Assembly (NCBI GenBank): GCA_030457765.1
Contig: JAKDUK010000003.1
Coordinates: 62,001 to 126,000 of the forward strand
Direction: 5' to 3'
DNA: 64,000 bases
Origin: Marinobacter sp.
GTDB taxonomy: Bacteria; Pseudomonadota; Gammaproteobacteria; Pseudomonadales; Oleiphilaceae
The notes below the pieces were generated by a model, which saw only the letters and a program-made list of their open reading frames with translations, made no database searches and was not told the origin of the DNA. The position numbers and the translations under genes are program-made. Shown here piece by piece: positions 9,697 through 20,845 of the stretch (the stretch's first letter is position 1; every line of letters starts with the position of its first letter).

Positions 9697-10536
9697 CTAG
9701 CGCAGAGGCAGTGCACGAATAGGGTAGATATCGTAGCGACTGCTTTTGCCTTCAATACGAGTGCCCGGCTCCGGGCCGTTGATTGCCGGCGCTTTGCGAG
9801 GTCGCTTTACCGCGACCCGATATTTGGCCACAGCTAACGCAGCCGCAAGTAATGCCTCCGAATCGCCGTCATCCCCGACAATTGTCCTGAAAACCTGCAT
9901 TTCCTTTTTTGCCAATGCAGATTTGTCCCTGTGCGGAAACATAGGGTCCAGATAAACGACATCCGGAATATCGCCCACCTGCAAAGCATGAGTTAGCCAG
10001 TCGATACTGCTGCCCACCTGTAACGTCATGCGCGCAACCACAGGGGCACAGTCCACATTTAAAGCTGCTCTGGCCAATCCGTCTGCCAGCAATGCATGAA
10101 TCACAGGGTTGCGCTCAAACAGGCTCACATAACAACCAAGGCCGGCAAGCACGAAGGCATCCTGCCCCAGCCCTGCCGTTGCATCCACAACATGCAAGCC
10201 TGCTTTTGTTTTTTGCAAACCTACAGCCCGCGCCACGAGCTGGCCAGCACCACCGCCATGCTCGCGGCGGTACCCCATCTTACCGGTCACAAACTCAGCC
10301 CTAACCGGCCCGGGCGCGCCCTTCCCTGCTATCTGAAGGCACAAACCATTATCGTCCAGAAACAACAAAGCACTGACGTGGTGTACATCTTTGGGGAGTA
10401 CAACGCCAATATAGGGCAAGGAAAGGTCTGAACTGAGTGCCTTAGCTTGATACTCATCGCCAAGTGGACTTCTGGCAACGGCCAGCGGAATAATATTGTC
10501 TTCGGACGTGAGGGACGAAGCTTTGGTTTGCGACAT
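9697..10536 (-). CDS. rsmJ: 16S rRNA (guanine-1516-N2)-methyltransferase
   Basis: Methylates G1516 of 16S rRNA. The 279-residue protein has the SAM site [11 protein letters not shown] and the RsmJ-specific block [19 protein letters not shown], which holds the catalytic DPMFP motif; with the terminal RYDIYP these mark the YhiQ/RsmJ family. It starts 4 nt after the end of tsaB, so it reads as the last gene of an adk-tsaB-rsmJ run on the minus strand. It is convergent with plsB across a 37-nt gap in which I see no hairpin. Confidence 0.95.
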   Translation of the reverse strand: MSQTKASSLTSEDNIIPLAVARSPLGDEYQAKALSSDLSLPYIGVVLPKDVHHVSALLFLDDNGLCLQIAGKGAPGPVRAEFVTGKMGYRREHGGGAGQLVARAVGLQKTKAGLHVVDATAGLGQDAFVLAGLGCYVSLFERNPVIHALLADGLARAALNVDCAPVVARMTLQVGSSIDWLTHALQVGDIPDVVYLDPMFPHRDKSALAKKEMQVFRTIVGDDGDSEALLAAALAVAKYRVAVKRPRKAPAINGPEPGTRIEGKSSRYDIYPIRALPLR

Positions 10537-10540
10537 CAGG

Positions 10541-11239
10541 TTAGCTTCGCCCTGGCAGTTTTTTCCAAGTTACTTCGTCTCGAATATACACAGGTTGCGC
10601 CTGCTCTGCGGACACACAAAGCCCATTGCTGAATTTTACAGCAGCCAAGCGTGCGACCCAGCTTGCCCGGGGAGTAAGCGATTCATCCACAGCATGAATC
10701 TGGTCTGTGACCGCTGCGGGCATGTCAGCACGAAAGCCCCACCCCTGACCTGCGCCACACCAGCGAACAATGTCCGTTTCCAGAAAGACTCTCGACGGCG
10801 AGCAAACGCGCTCTTCACCTAGCAATTCAGGCAGGCCAGAGCGGTTACGAAAACAGCCCCAATAGAGCTCGCTCATGCGAGCATCAAAAGCGACAGCAAT
10901 GCCTTCGCCTTCACCCACCGTCAGGGCTTCAATAGCTCCCAGAGCAACCGTTTCCAGGGAAGAAACAGGCACAACCGGCAAGTCTAGCCCCCACGCCAGC
11001 CCCTGAACCACACCCGTTGCAATACGAACACCGGTAAACGACCCAGGGCCACGTGCAAACGCCAATGCGTCGAGATCTGAAGGTTTTAACCCTTGTTCTG
11101 CCAACACCCCCCGAGCCATCGGCATGAGTAACCGAGTATGCCCTCTTGGGGCAATTTCGAACTTCTCGATAACGTGATCGTCAACAAAAAGGGCTGCGGA
11201 GCAGCCCTCTGAGGAGGTATCCAGTGCCAAAATTTTCAC
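10541..11239 (-). CDS. tsaB: tRNA threonylcarbamoyladenosine biosynthesis protein TsaB
   Basis: The non-catalytic ASKHA-fold partner of TsaD in making t6A37 on ANN-decoding tRNAs. The 232-residue length matches the family. The N-terminus [17 protein letters not shown] and the central block [22 protein letters not shown] are diagnostic of TsaB. It lies 33 nt after adk and 4 nt before rsmJ on the same strand, which suggests one transcript serving RNA modification and nucleotide supply. Confidence 0.95.
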   Translation of the reverse strand: MKILALDTSSEGCSAALFVDDHVIEKFEIAPRGHTRLLMPMARGVLAEQGLKPSDLDALAFARGPGSFTGVRIATGVVQGLAWGLDLPVVPVSSLETVALGAIEALTVGEGEGIAVAFDARMSELYWGCFRNRSGLPELLGEERVCSPSRVFLETDIVRWCGAGQGWGFRADMPAAVTDQIHAVDESLTPRASWVARLAAVKFSNGLCVSAEQAQPVYIRDEVTWKKLPGRS

Positions 11240-11272
11240 AAGCGTAAAAGGCCTCGGCGGGACATAAGTGGG

Positions 11273-11947
<675 letters not shown>

Positions 11948-11949
11948 TC

Positions 11950-11955
11950 ATTATA
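11950..11955 (-). promoter_or_regulatory. Probable sigma-70 -10 box for adk
   Basis: Reads TATAAT on the minus strand, a perfect -10 hexamer, about 24 nt before the adk start. No good -35 hexamer stands at 16-18 nt, so it may need an activator or overlap with the upstream element. A second perfect TATAAT occurs at 12054-12059 on the same strand, just downstream of a small dyad (GAAGT-5-ACTTC, forward 12061-12075), and could be a more distal promoter with a leader of about 120 nt. Confidence 0.45.
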
Positions 11956-12140
11956 GTTTAAAAAGTTGTGGCAAAAGCCCGCGCCTTTGCGACAACCTCT
12001 CTCTCACCCACTTTGCCCCAAGAGAAGACGTCAGCCGAATTCGACGATGGCGCATTATACGAAGTCACGCACTTCAGAGAAAGTCGACCTCCGTATCATC
12101 TTCAAAAACCGGGTCTATCGCCTGCGCCGAAGGCGCGACG

Positions 12141-13535
12141 TCAAGTGGCCAGTGACGATGCCAGAGCATCCAGTTCCGGCGCAACCTGATCGATCTCAGA
12201 GATTAGCTCATCCATAACAAAAGGCTCTAACTCTAGCCCATGCAACAAGGCTGGAATATCATCGGGATTAAACTCATCGCCAATACCCCGCTCTTTCAGC
12301 AGAGCGTTGGCCAACTGAACCATCATCACGTAGTTTTCATGCTCACCCTGATACTCGGGCTGCTGGTGTACGCCTGCGGCTTTAATAACAGGGCCAGGCA
12401 ACTCCCATAGTCGGTGCAGAATGCCACCAATGGCTCCGTGCCCAACGGCAAGAATTTCCTGTTCACCGCTTTGGCCGAACACCTGTTGCTCAAGCGACTG
12501 CATGCTGGTTTTGGGGTTGATTTCTCGCAGTCTGTTCAGCTCTTTGAATTCTGCTGGGAACAAATGCCCCACCAGTAGCAGACCAAAGTTGTGCAGTAGG
12601 CCGCACAGATAAGCCAAACCTTTATCCACCCCACAGCGAGGCGCAAGGCGCTGACACAGAAAAGCGCAATATAGAGAATGGCGCCAGAAATTATCCATGC
12701 CTAGTATGCCCGTTCTTGGCACATCGAATGCTCTAACCGAGGCGATACCCAGCGCAATGTGCGCCACGCGATCAAAACCAAGTACGCGGGTTACCGCCTC
12801 CTGAACAGAGTTGATCTGGCCAGGGTAATTAAACAGAGCCGAGCGAGCATAGCGCATCACCTGCGCAGTCAGGCTGGGGTCAAATTCTATTAGCTCGCCC
12901 AGTTCGCGGGCCGTGGCCTCGGTGTTGGACGTCAGTTTCAAAATACGCAGTGCCAACGCCGGCATGGGCGGCAGCCGGTACAGTTTTTTTAGCTTGCTGG
13001 CCACTTCCGCCAGGGTCAGTGCGTCACGCGTAACACCATTCCCATAGCCACTAATCGCCAGGCGCCCTTCCCGAGAGCCCGCCATGGCCAAGCGCAAAGA
13101 GCGTCCATCCATTTCGACAAGCGAATGATCTGTGCCACTGGTGAACAAAAACTTCTCAGCCTGCGTTATACCCTCGTCGAGTAAAACCGACAGTTCATAG
13201 GCATTGCCAATTGGCGGCGTAAACCCAGGATCGCAGTCACTAAACAAACGCATAGCCTGCCGGCCGGTAAGAGGCTGCAGATGACGGCCAGTCAAGTGTC
13301 TGAGGGCTTCTGAATCGAGGCTGCTATCGTACCTGTGAACCACCATCACAATGCCACTGATATCAATCAACAGGGTTGCCTTGATAACGTCCTCACGAGC
13401 TTGCCCCAAAGCTGAGACAGCCGCATCGAGACTTGATGCACGATTGATCGGCCGTTCCTGATAAGCTATGCCCTGTTGATCTAAAAACCGCTCCAGTCGC
13501 GCTGCGAGAGCCACACCAATACTCCTGTTATCCAT
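12141..13535 (-). CDS. YbaK-like aminoacyl-tRNA deacylase domain fused to HDOD domain
   Basis: A 464-residue two-domain protein. Residues about 10-160 match the YbaK/ProRS-INS fold, which in other proteins clears mischarged tRNA (blocks YQERPINRASSLD, VIKATLLI, PPIGNAYELSVLLDEG). Residues about 185-400 form an HDOD domain (LPPMPALALRILKLTSN, SLTAQVMRYARSA, LAYLCGLLHNFGLLLVGHLFP), a catalytically dead HD-like domain used in signalling. The C-terminal tail (about 400-464) is acidic and unassigned. Similar fusions are known in Pseudomonas relatives, without a firm function. It is read on the minus strand after ppc with a 42-nt gap. Whether the deacylase part is active cannot be judged here. Confidence 0.9.
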   Translation of the reverse strand: MDNRSIGVALAARLERFLDQQGIAYQERPINRASSLDAAVSALGQAREDVIKATLLIDISGIVMVVHRYDSSLDSEALRHLTGRHLQPLTGRQAMRLFSDCDPGFTPPIGNAYELSVLLDEGITQAEKFLFTSGTDHSLVEMDGRSLRLAMAGSREGRLAISGYGNGVTRDALTLAEVASKLKKLYRLPPMPALALRILKLTSNTEATARELGELIEFDPSLTAQVMRYARSALFNYPGQINSVQEAVTRVLGFDRVAHIALGIASVRAFDVPRTGILGMDNFWRHSLYCAFLCQRLAPRCGVDKGLAYLCGLLHNFGLLLVGHLFPAEFKELNRLREINPKTSMQSLEQQVFGQSGEQEILAVGHGAIGGILHRLWELPGPVIKAAGVHQQPEYQGEHENYVMMVQLANALLKERGIGDEFNPDDIPALLHGLELEPFVMDELISEIDQVAPELDALASSLAT

Positions 13536-13577
13536 GACAGGGCGGCGTGTGCCTCCCCTAATCCGCTATCAACTATG

Positions 13578-16223
13578 TTAGCCGGTATTACGCATACCGG
13601 CGGAAATGCCCGCCATTGTAACCTTAAGCGCCCGCTCTACCAGCTCAGGCACTTCGCCCTTGCCTTCACTTTCACGGTCGCGCCTCAACAATTCCGCCTG
13701 CAGGTAATGCAACGGGTCTGTATACGGGTTACGTACCCGCATGGAATGGGCAAACACCGGCTCATCTTCCAGCAACTCGGTTTGTTCCTTGAGTGCCAAA
13801 AGGCGCTGCACACAGCCCTCTAAGCGCTTGCCCAGGCTGACCCCAAGCGCTTTAAGTTTATCATCATCCAACAAGGTCTTTTCGTAATAGCTTGCAATGC
13901 GCAGATCTGCTTTGGCCAGCACCATTTCAAGCATGTCTACGTAGGTGCGAAAGAACGGCCATCCTTGCATCATCTCACGCAACACAGGCAACCGCCCTTC
14001 TCTGGCTGCATCCTCCAATGCCACATCACTGCCTAACCAGCTGGGTAGCATCAGCCGCATTTGAGTCCAGGCGAAAATCCAGGGAATGGCCCGCAAGCTC
14101 TCCACGCCACCACTGGCTTTACGCCTTGCCGGCCGGCTGCCCAGGGCCAGTTTCCCCAAAGCTTGTTCAGGGGTCACTTGGCGGAAATAGGGTACAAAAT
14201 CTGTGTTTTCTCGAACCACTTCACGGTAGGCATCAAGAGAGCACCTTGAAAGCCAGTCCATGGTTTCACGCCAGTTATTTTCAGGCTCAGGCGGTGGTGC
14301 CAGGGTCGCCTCGACCACCGCCGAGGTGTAAAGCGTCAAGCTTTGCACCGCCAACTTAGGCAAGCCAAACTTAAATCGAATCATTTCGCCCTGCTCGGTA
14401 ATGCGGAAACTGCCGTTTACCGAGCCGGGGGGCTGGGACAAAATTGCACGATTGGCTGGGCCACCGCCACGACCAACGGTTCCGCCCCGGCCGTGAAACA
14501 AGGTCAGGTGAACATCGTACTGACTCGCCACCCGGGTGAGCTGTTCCTGCGCCTGATATTGGGCCCAGGCCGCCATAAGCTGACCGGCATCTTTGGAGGA
14601 ATCCGAGTAACCAATCATGACTTCTTGCCGCCCCTGGCAATAGTCCCGATACCAGTCCACTTCATACAGTGCTGCCATACTGTCTGGCGCGCCAAGCAGG
14701 TCGTCCAGGGTTTCAAACAACGGCACGATACGCATTGGGAGCTTCATGCCCGATTCGCGCAGTAGCAGAATTACGCTAAGCACATCAGAAGGTTTGCTGG
14801 CCATTGAAATAACATAGGAGCCCAGAGCTTCCGGCGTTTGCATTGCAACGACTTCGCAGGTGTCTAACACCTCACGTACTGGAGCTGACGGCTCCCAATT
14901 TCGGGGAATCAGCGGGCGCCGCCCCTCAAGCTCTCGCACCAGAAATGCCTGGCGCTCTTGCTCAGACCAGGACAGGTAATCGCCCATGCCTAGATAGTCC
15001 ACCATCTCGGCAACGGCTTCGGTGTGACGGGTCGCTTCCTGGCGGATGTCCAAACGAATCAATGGAAGGCCGAAGGTATGGGCACGACGAATGGTATCCA
15101 GCAATGCGCCGCTGGCAATGCGCTCAAGCCCGCACTCAACCAATGAGCGATAACACAGCTCAAGTGGGGCCGTCAGATCTTCATTCTCAAAAAGAATGCC
15201 GGCGGCATTCTCAGGCTCTCCGTTTACCCTGGCTTCGGCCCAGGCTCGGGTTTTGATTAACCTATCCCTCAGCTCTGCCAACACATGTCGGTACGGCTCC
15301 CGGGATTCACCTGCAAAATCGCGCAGTTCGTCATTTGCTTGCCACATGGAAAGCTCTGCTCTTAGTGACTGAATATCACGAAGAAACAGATCAGCTGCCA
15401 TCCAGCGCCCCAGCAAGAACACCTTGTGGGTTACTTGGTGGGTAACATTCGGGTTGCCGTCACGGTCACCGCCCATCCAGGAGGCAATACGCACCGGCGA
15501 GGCCTGTAACGGCAACCCTTGTCCGGTCGCGTCCTGAAGCGATACGTCCAGTTCTCCAAGAAACCGCGGCAGGGCTTGCCAAAGGCTGTTTTCGATAACC
15601 GCAAAACCCCACTTAGCCTCATCAACGGCTGTCGGCCGCTCATGACGAATTTCATCCGTATGCCATGCTTCCTCCACCAGCCGCGACAAGCGTTCGGTAA
15701 TCGCTTCCGTCTCATGCGGTAAAAGATCACCGTGGTCCAAACTAGCCAGGCAGTCCGACATTTCATCGTACTTCATGATCAACGTGCGGCGTGCCACTTC
15801 TGTAGGGTGTGCGGTCAGCACGAACTCTACGCGCATATCTGCAACACATTGATGCAGTGCTTGGGCACTGACACCACTGTTCTTCATGCGATCGAATACG
15901 TCGGCCAACGGCTCAACCATAAGGTCCGAGTGATGATCCCGCTTGCGGCGAATCCCGTGGTATTGCTCGGCCAGGTTCGCAAGGTTAAGAAACTGGTTAA
16001 ACGCTCGGGTAACAGGCAATAGCTCGTCATCGCGCAGCTTGCCGAGAAGGTTAACCAGGCGCTGGCCAGAGCCGCTCTCTTGCCGACGATCGGATTTGGC
16101 CGCCGCCCGAATTTCCTCAATAAGCTCAAAGCAGCTTTGCCCTGGGTGGCGCTGGATACTCTCGCCCAGTAATTCGCCCAGCATACGGACATTTTCACGC
16201 AGGTCAGGATGTAACTCGGTCAC
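13578..16223 (-). CDS. ppc: Phosphoenolpyruvate carboxylase
   Basis: Carboxylates PEP to oxaloacetate, refilling the TCA cycle. The 881-residue length is usual for bacterial enzymes. Catalytic His is in VLTAHPTEVARRT (about 140-152), the glycine-rich PEP loop in LFHGRGGTVGRGGGP, and the second signature in GYSDSSKDAGQLMAAW. The C-terminus ends NTG, as in the family, where the terminal residues belong to the aspartate-binding site. The 96 nt between it and mazG presumably carry its promoter; I see no convincing hexamers there. Confidence 0.98.
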   Translation of the reverse strand: MTELHPDLRENVRMLGELLGESIQRHPGQSCFELIEEIRAAAKSDRRQESGSGQRLVNLLGKLRDDELLPVTRAFNQFLNLANLAEQYHGIRRKRDHHSDLMVEPLADVFDRMKNSGVSAQALHQCVADMRVEFVLTAHPTEVARRTLIMKYDEMSDCLASLDHGDLLPHETEAITERLSRLVEEAWHTDEIRHERPTAVDEAKWGFAVIENSLWQALPRFLGELDVSLQDATGQGLPLQASPVRIASWMGGDRDGNPNVTHQVTHKVFLLGRWMAADLFLRDIQSLRAELSMWQANDELRDFAGESREPYRHVLAELRDRLIKTRAWAEARVNGEPENAAGILFENEDLTAPLELCYRSLVECGLERIASGALLDTIRRAHTFGLPLIRLDIRQEATRHTEAVAEMVDYLGMGDYLSWSEQERQAFLVRELEGRRPLIPRNWEPSAPVREVLDTCEVVAMQTPEALGSYVISMASKPSDVLSVILLLRESGMKLPMRIVPLFETLDDLLGAPDSMAALYEVDWYRDYCQGRQEVMIGYSDSSKDAGQLMAAWAQYQAQEQLTRVASQYDVHLTLFHGRGGTVGRGGGPANRAILSQPPGSVNGSFRITEQGEMIRFKFGLPKLAVQSLTLYTSAVVEATLAPPPEPENNWRETMDWLSRCSLDAYREVVRENTDFVPYFRQVTPEQALGKLALGSRPARRKASGGVESLRAIPWIFAWTQMRLMLPSWLGSDVALEDAAREGRLPVLREMMQGWPFFRTYVDMLEMVLAKADLRIASYYEKTLLDDDKLKALGVSLGKRLEGCVQRLLALKEQTELLEDEPVFAHSMRVRNPYTDPLHYLQAELLRRDRESEGKGEVPELVERALKVTMAGISAGMRNTG

Positions 16224-16319
16224 ATTGGCGCCCTTATAATTGACGGAGACAAGGTAAACTCACGATACTAAGGATTAACGGGAAAAGTCTATCGACGTTT
16301 ACGGGGAGAGAAGGGGTTG

Positions 16320-17177
16320 TCAACGCTTCTTTTCCACACCCTTAACAGATTGCCAAATTTCATCGAGCGTTTCGAGGGTTTGCTCATCGAACGGGCGACC
16401 CTCACGTTGAAGAACCTGTTCGATGGCCCGAAAACGCGCTTCAAACTTGTGGTTGGTGCGCCCAACTGCTTGTTCCGGGTTAACTTTCATGAAGCGCGCC
16501 AAATTCACACACACAAACAACAAGTCGCCCAGTTCGTCTTCGACAGCATCGTGCCCACCCTGGCCGGATTCAGCGGCCTGCCATGCTTCCTTCAACTCGT
16601 CGATTTCTTCATGGAGCTTGTCGAACACCGGGCTTACGTTGGGCCAGTCAAACCCGTGCCTTGAGGCTCGTTTCTGTAACTTTTCCGCCCGTACCATGCC
16701 GGGCAACGCCCGGGCGATGCCATCAAGCCGGCTGGGCAACGCTGCGCCGGAGGCGCTTTCTGCTAGTTGCGCCTGGGCCCGCTCTTCGGCTTTAATTCGC
16801 TCCCAGCTTTCTTTGATCCATGCTTCATCTGGCCGATTATCCGGATCAATGCGGCTATCTAACGTACCTTCCGGAAACACATGGGGATGACGTCGCACAA
16901 GCTTGCGAACCAGGTTATCCACCACGGCATCAAAATTGAAACGACCCTCTTCCTCACCTATCCGGGAGTAAAAAATGACCTGAAATAACAGGTCTCCCAG
17001 CTCATCCTTCAGGTTTGTATAATCCTCCCGCTCAATGGCGTCTGCCACCTCGTGAGCTTCTTCGAGAGTGTGCGGAACAATGCTTCTGAAGGTCTGTCTG
17101 GTGTCCCAGGGACAACCGGTTTGCGGATCTCGCAGCCTCGCCATCAGAACTTTCAAATCGTCAATAGAATAACTCAT
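16320..17177 (-). CDS. mazG: Nucleoside triphosphate pyrophosphohydrolase MazG
   Basis: Hydrolyses NTPs to NMPs and pyrophosphate; in E. coli it lowers ppGpp-linked stress. The 285-residue protein has two tandem MazG domains: the first contains CPWDTRQTF and EEAHEVADAIE...LKDELGDLLFQV, the second ELKEAWQAAE...VEDELGDLLFVCVNLARF. Both keep the EExxE/ExxD metal-binding pattern. It is somewhat longer than E. coli MazG (263), with an extra alanine-rich linker (about 130-150). Its start overlaps the end of relA by 4 nt, so synthesis is coupled to the alarmone synthetase. Confidence 0.95.
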   Translation of the reverse strand: MSYSIDDLKVLMARLRDPQTGCPWDTRQTFRSIVPHTLEEAHEVADAIEREDYTNLKDELGDLLFQVIFYSRIGEEEGRFNFDAVVDNLVRKLVRRHPHVFPEGTLDSRIDPDNRPDEAWIKESWERIKAEERAQAQLAESASGAALPSRLDGIARALPGMVRAEKLQKRASRHGFDWPNVSPVFDKLHEEIDELKEAWQAAESGQGGHDAVEDELGDLLFVCVNLARFMKVNPEQAVGRTNHKFEARFRAIEQVLQREGRPFDEQTLETLDEIWQSVKGVEKKR

Positions 17178-19414
17178 GAGCGCTTGCGCCTGACGTCAAT
17201 AACATTCGGCAGGTTGCGGATTTGTGCCAGCAACCGTGCTAACTGTTCCAGGCTGGATATCTCCACCGTGACGATCATGGTGGCTATATTGTCATCACGG
17301 TTCGTTAGCGTATTGAGGGATAGAACATCGCTCTTGGACAACGAAAGTACCTGGGTTATATCCCGCAGCAGACCGGATCTGTCATAAGCCTCAATTTCTA
17401 TATCCACCGGATAAACAGAAACCTGTTCGCTCCCCCAACTCACTTCAATAATCCGATTGGGTTCAACTTCCTGCAGATTGAGAAACGTAAGGCAGTCCTG
17501 GCGGTGAACGGTTACACCCCGCCCGATTGTTATATACCCGCCAACAGGATCACCAGGTAGTGGCTTACAGCACTTGGCCACTTGTGTCTTCAGCTTGCCC
17601 ACGCCCACGATCTGAATATCCGATTCCGTGTCGTAAGGCTTGCGCCGCTGGGCCGCAAGTTTCAGATCAAGTTGCTCGGTTTTTGGCTCCAGCATTTGCT
17701 GAGCTGTATTGGCAACGTGCGCAGGACGAAGGTCACCCGCACCAATGGCGGCAAACATATCATCAGCGCTGTGATAGTTCACTTTTGCCGCCAACTCACC
17801 CAGGCCGACATCGTGCAAAGACAGGCGCCGGAATTCGTCATCAATAATGGCGCGACCATCTGATATGTTGCGCTCGCGATTCTGCTGTTTAAACCAGTGG
17901 GTCACCTTGGCCCGCGCCCGGGTTGTGCGAAGATAGCCAAGGCTGGGGTTCAACCAATCCCTGCTGGGCCCGGGGTTGTTTTTTGAGGTAAGAATGAACA
18001 CCTGCTCACCGGTCTTCAACGGGTATGTCAGAGGCACAATTCGACTGTCTACCCGCGCACCACGACAGGCATGGCCGACCTCGGTATGAACCCGATAAGC
18101 GAAATCAATGGGTGTAGCACCTTGGGCCAAATCGACAACATGCCCTTCGGGGGTAAAAAGGTAGACCCGGTCCGAAACAATATCGGATTTAAGATGGTCC
18201 GTCAGCCCGGAGAGGTCACCCAGCTCCTCCTGCCATTCCAGCACCTGCCGTAACCAGTTGATTTTGGCGTCATAGCCAGCCGATTTGTTGCTTTTGTCTG
18301 TGCCTTTGTAAAGCCAGTGAGCACACACACCCAACTCTGCATCCTCGTGCATGGCATGGGTGCGAATCTGCACTTCCATTACCTTGCCGTCCGGCCCTAT
18401 CACCGCCGTATGCAGGGACTGGTAGCCGTTTTCTTTGGGGTTGGCAATGTAATCGTCGAACTCGTTTGGAATATGCCGCCAGTGCGTATGCACGATGCCA
18501 AGTGCGGCATAGCAATCCCGTACTTCTGGTACCAGCACCCGCACAGCCCGTATATCGTATACTTGGGAAAAATCTATGCCTTTCAAGCGCATCTTCCGCC
18601 AGATGCTGTAGATATGCTTGGCCCGCCCAGCCAACTCGGCCTCTATTCCGGACGCTTTCAATTCCCCTTGCAGGGTCTCTATCACACGGCGGATATAGCC
18701 CTCCCGGTCAAGGCGTTTTTCGTCCAGGAGCTTGGCAATCTTTTTATATGCGGTTTCATGCAAGTAACGGAACGAGAGGTCTTCCAGTTCCCACTTGATA
18801 TGCCCGATACCCAGGCGATGAGCCAGCGGTGCGTAAATATCGAATACTTCGCGGGCAACTCGCATGCGCTTTTCTTCCGGCGCATTTTTAACACCCCGGA
18901 TGGCACAGGTACGTTCGGCAAGCTTTATCAGAGCAACCCGAACGTCATCAACCATCGTAACCAGCATTTTACGGACATTGTCCAGCTGGCCTTCGCTTTG
19001 CCCAAGCACATTGCCTTTTAGGGGGTGATGGATAGAGGAAATGGCCGCCATCTGCTGAACGCCATTTATCAACCCTGCTATCTCGTCACCAAACTCCTTG
19101 CGAATAACCTCAAGGCCGACCCGCTCCTCACGCACCGCGCGGTAGAGGATCGCGGCAACCAGGCTAACCTGGTCCAGGCGCAACTCGGCAAGCACCTGAG
19201 CCATTTCAAGGCCGGTTCGGAAGCTGCTGGAGCCCGGCACCCACATTCGATCTTCCCGAAATGCCTGCAGATCAATTTCGGCGGCTTTTTCACAGGCTCG
19301 ACGAAACTGCTCCAGATCATCCAGATGGGTCTGCGAAGCAATATGCTGCACCCAGCCTTCGATATCGATCTGACCATCGCCAGTCATTGCGTAATTTTCG
19401 CGAACTTTTACCAT
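17174..19414 (-). CDS. relA: GTP pyrophosphokinase (stringent response)
   Basis: Ribosome-associated (p)ppGpp synthetase. From the ATG at 19414 the protein has 746 residues, nearly E. coli length (744). That start has AAGGCAG at correct spacing, whereas longer in-frame starts would run into rlmD. Order: degenerate HD hydrolase domain, synthetase domain (YDIRAVRVLV, NEFDDYIANPKENGYQSLHT, MEVQIRTHAMH), TGS (YLFTPEGHVVDL), zinc-finger region with paired cysteines (VAKCCKPLPGDP) and C-terminal ACT. The EFDD sequence is the acidic EXDD form typical of monofunctional RelA rather than the basic RXKD form of SpoT. It lies 55 nt after rlmD and overlaps mazG by 4 nt. Confidence 0.97.
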   Translation of the reverse strand: MVKVRENYAMTGDGQIDIEGWVQHIASQTHLDDLEQFRRACEKAAEIDLQAFREDRMWVPGSSSFRTGLEMAQVLAELRLDQVSLVAAILYRAVREERVGLEVIRKEFGDEIAGLINGVQQMAAISSIHHPLKGNVLGQSEGQLDNVRKMLVTMVDDVRVALIKLAERTCAIRGVKNAPEEKRMRVAREVFDIYAPLAHRLGIGHIKWELEDLSFRYLHETAYKKIAKLLDEKRLDREGYIRRVIETLQGELKASGIEAELAGRAKHIYSIWRKMRLKGIDFSQVYDIRAVRVLVPEVRDCYAALGIVHTHWRHIPNEFDDYIANPKENGYQSLHTAVIGPDGKVMEVQIRTHAMHEDAELGVCAHWLYKGTDKSNKSAGYDAKINWLRQVLEWQEELGDLSGLTDHLKSDIVSDRVYLFTPEGHVVDLAQGATPIDFAYRVHTEVGHACRGARVDSRIVPLTYPLKTGEQVFILTSKNNPGPSRDWLNPSLGYLRTTRARAKVTHWFKQQNRERNISDGRAIIDDEFRRLSLHDVGLGELAAKVNYHSADDMFAAIGAGDLRPAHVANTAQQMLEPKTEQLDLKLAAQRRKPYDTESDIQIVGVGKLKTQVAKCCKPLPGDPVGGYITIGRGVTVHRQDCLTFLNLQEVEPNRIIEVSWGSEQVSVYPVDIEIEAYDRSGLLRDITQVLSLSKSDVLSLNTLTNRDDNIATMIVTVEISSLEQLARLLAQIRNLPNVIDVRRKRS

Positions 19415-19469
19415 ATCTGCCTTGGTATTCCTTAGGTTTTTCGCAGCAATCCCTTGCTGCGCACAACAT

Positions 19470-20819
19470 TCAGTGTGGGTCCCGCTCAAACAGCGCCATA
19501 GACTCCACATGCGTGGTGTGGGGGAACATATCCATCACACCCGCACGTACCAGGCGGTAACCGTTGCGGGCCATTACTCCCGCATCTCGGGCAAGAGTGG
19601 CTGGGTTGCAAGAGACATACACAATGCGACGAGCACCGAACGCAGTCAGGTATTTACAAATGTCCTCGGCACCAGAGCGCGGTGGGTCGATAAGAATTTT
19701 ATCAAACCCCTCCTGTGCCCAACTCTGCCCCGTGAAGTCACCGTGCAAATCGGCGCCGTGAAACGATACATTTTGGAGCCCGTTTTGTTCCGCATTCTCA
19801 CGCCCCCGAACAACCATGGCATCGTCGCCTTCCACGCCAACCACTTGGCCACCTTTGCGTGCGAGCGGCAAGGTGAAGTTGCCCAACCCACAGAACAGGT
19901 CCAGAACTCGCTCACCTGGCTGCACATCCAGCCACTCCACTGCCCTGTTTACCATAGTCTTGTTAATGTCTGCATTAACCTGAGTGAAGTCCATCGGGTG
20001 GAATTTCATGGTCAGATCAAAGGCATCAAGCCGGTAGCTCAGGCGCTCATCATTGCGGCCCGCAGATTCTGGCCAAATACGGTGAACCGTATTTGGGCCC
20101 TTGGGCTGTAGATAGATGTGCAAGTCGTGAGTTTGGCCAAAGGTAATCAGCTTTTCCCGATCACTAGCACTCAGATCGTCCATATTGCGGAAAACCATTG
20201 CGGCGGCATCGTCACCACAGGCCACCTCAACTTGCGGAATACGGGCATAAGCGTCCATGCTGTGCAGCAGTTCGCGCAACGGAACAATACGCTCGCCAAT
20301 GCGTGGGTCCAGCACAACGCAGCGGTCTATATCCGCAAGGAAACTGTTCCGCTTCTCCCGAAACCCTACCAACACAGATTCCCGCGCCTTAACGTAACGC
20401 ACGCCCATGCGTGCCTTGCGCCGATACCCTAACGTGCTCTCCGGGCGCATCGGTGGCACCCACTCTTCAGGCTCTATACCGCCAAAATGTGCAAACTGCT
20501 CACGCAGGGTATTTTCTTTAAAGCGAATCTGCGCATCGGCGCTCATGTGCTGAAGGCTACAACCGCCACACAAATCAGCGAACTCGCAGGGAGGTGCTTG
20601 CCGCTCAGGTGCCGGCTCTATAACCTCAAGCGTACGCAGTTCATCGAACTTGCTTCGGGTGGATACCACCTTGGCTATCACCTGCTCGCCCGGCAAACCG
20701 CCATCCACAAACAGGACTTTACCGTCCTGACGAGCTATACCACGTCCATCATGGCTAAGGCTTTCCACATCACAGCGTACGGGTTCCGTAGGAAGTGCCT
20801 TCCTGCGTCGTCTGCTCAT
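19470..20819 (-). CDS. rlmD: 23S rRNA (uracil-1939-C5)-methyltransferase
   Basis: Makes m5U1939 in 23S rRNA. The 449-residue protein has an N-terminal TRAM domain, a 4Fe-4S cysteine set ([10 protein letters not shown] plus an upstream or later Cys), the SAM motif [15 protein letters not shown], and the catalytic DPPRSG and [12 protein letters not shown] blocks, where the Cys is the nucleophile. It sits between cysM (26 nt upstream) and relA (55 nt downstream), the arrangement seen in Pseudomonas. Confidence 0.96.
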   Translation of the reverse strand: MSRRRRKALPTEPVRCDVESLSHDGRGIARQDGKVLFVDGGLPGEQVIAKVVSTRSKFDELRTLEVIEPAPERQAPPCEFADLCGGCSLQHMSADAQIRFKENTLREQFAHFGGIEPEEWVPPMRPESTLGYRRKARMGVRYVKARESVLVGFREKRNSFLADIDRCVVLDPRIGERIVPLRELLHSMDAYARIPQVEVACGDDAAAMVFRNMDDLSASDREKLITFGQTHDLHIYLQPKGPNTVHRIWPESAGRNDERLSYRLDAFDLTMKFHPMDFTQVNADINKTMVNRAVEWLDVQPGERVLDLFCGLGNFTLPLARKGGQVVGVEGDDAMVVRGRENAEQNGLQNVSFHGADLHGDFTGQSWAQEGFDKILIDPPRSGAEDICKYLTAFGARRIVYVSCNPATLARDAGVMARNGYRLVRAGVMDMFPHTTHVESMALFERDPH

Positions 20820-20845
20820 AGTCTGTTCTCTTGCTGTCGTCAGGT

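Noticed and set aside
12119..12131. GCGCC-GAA-GGCGC hairpin after the YbaK-HDOD gene as terminator
   Set aside because: Short stem with no T-run after it on the minus strand.
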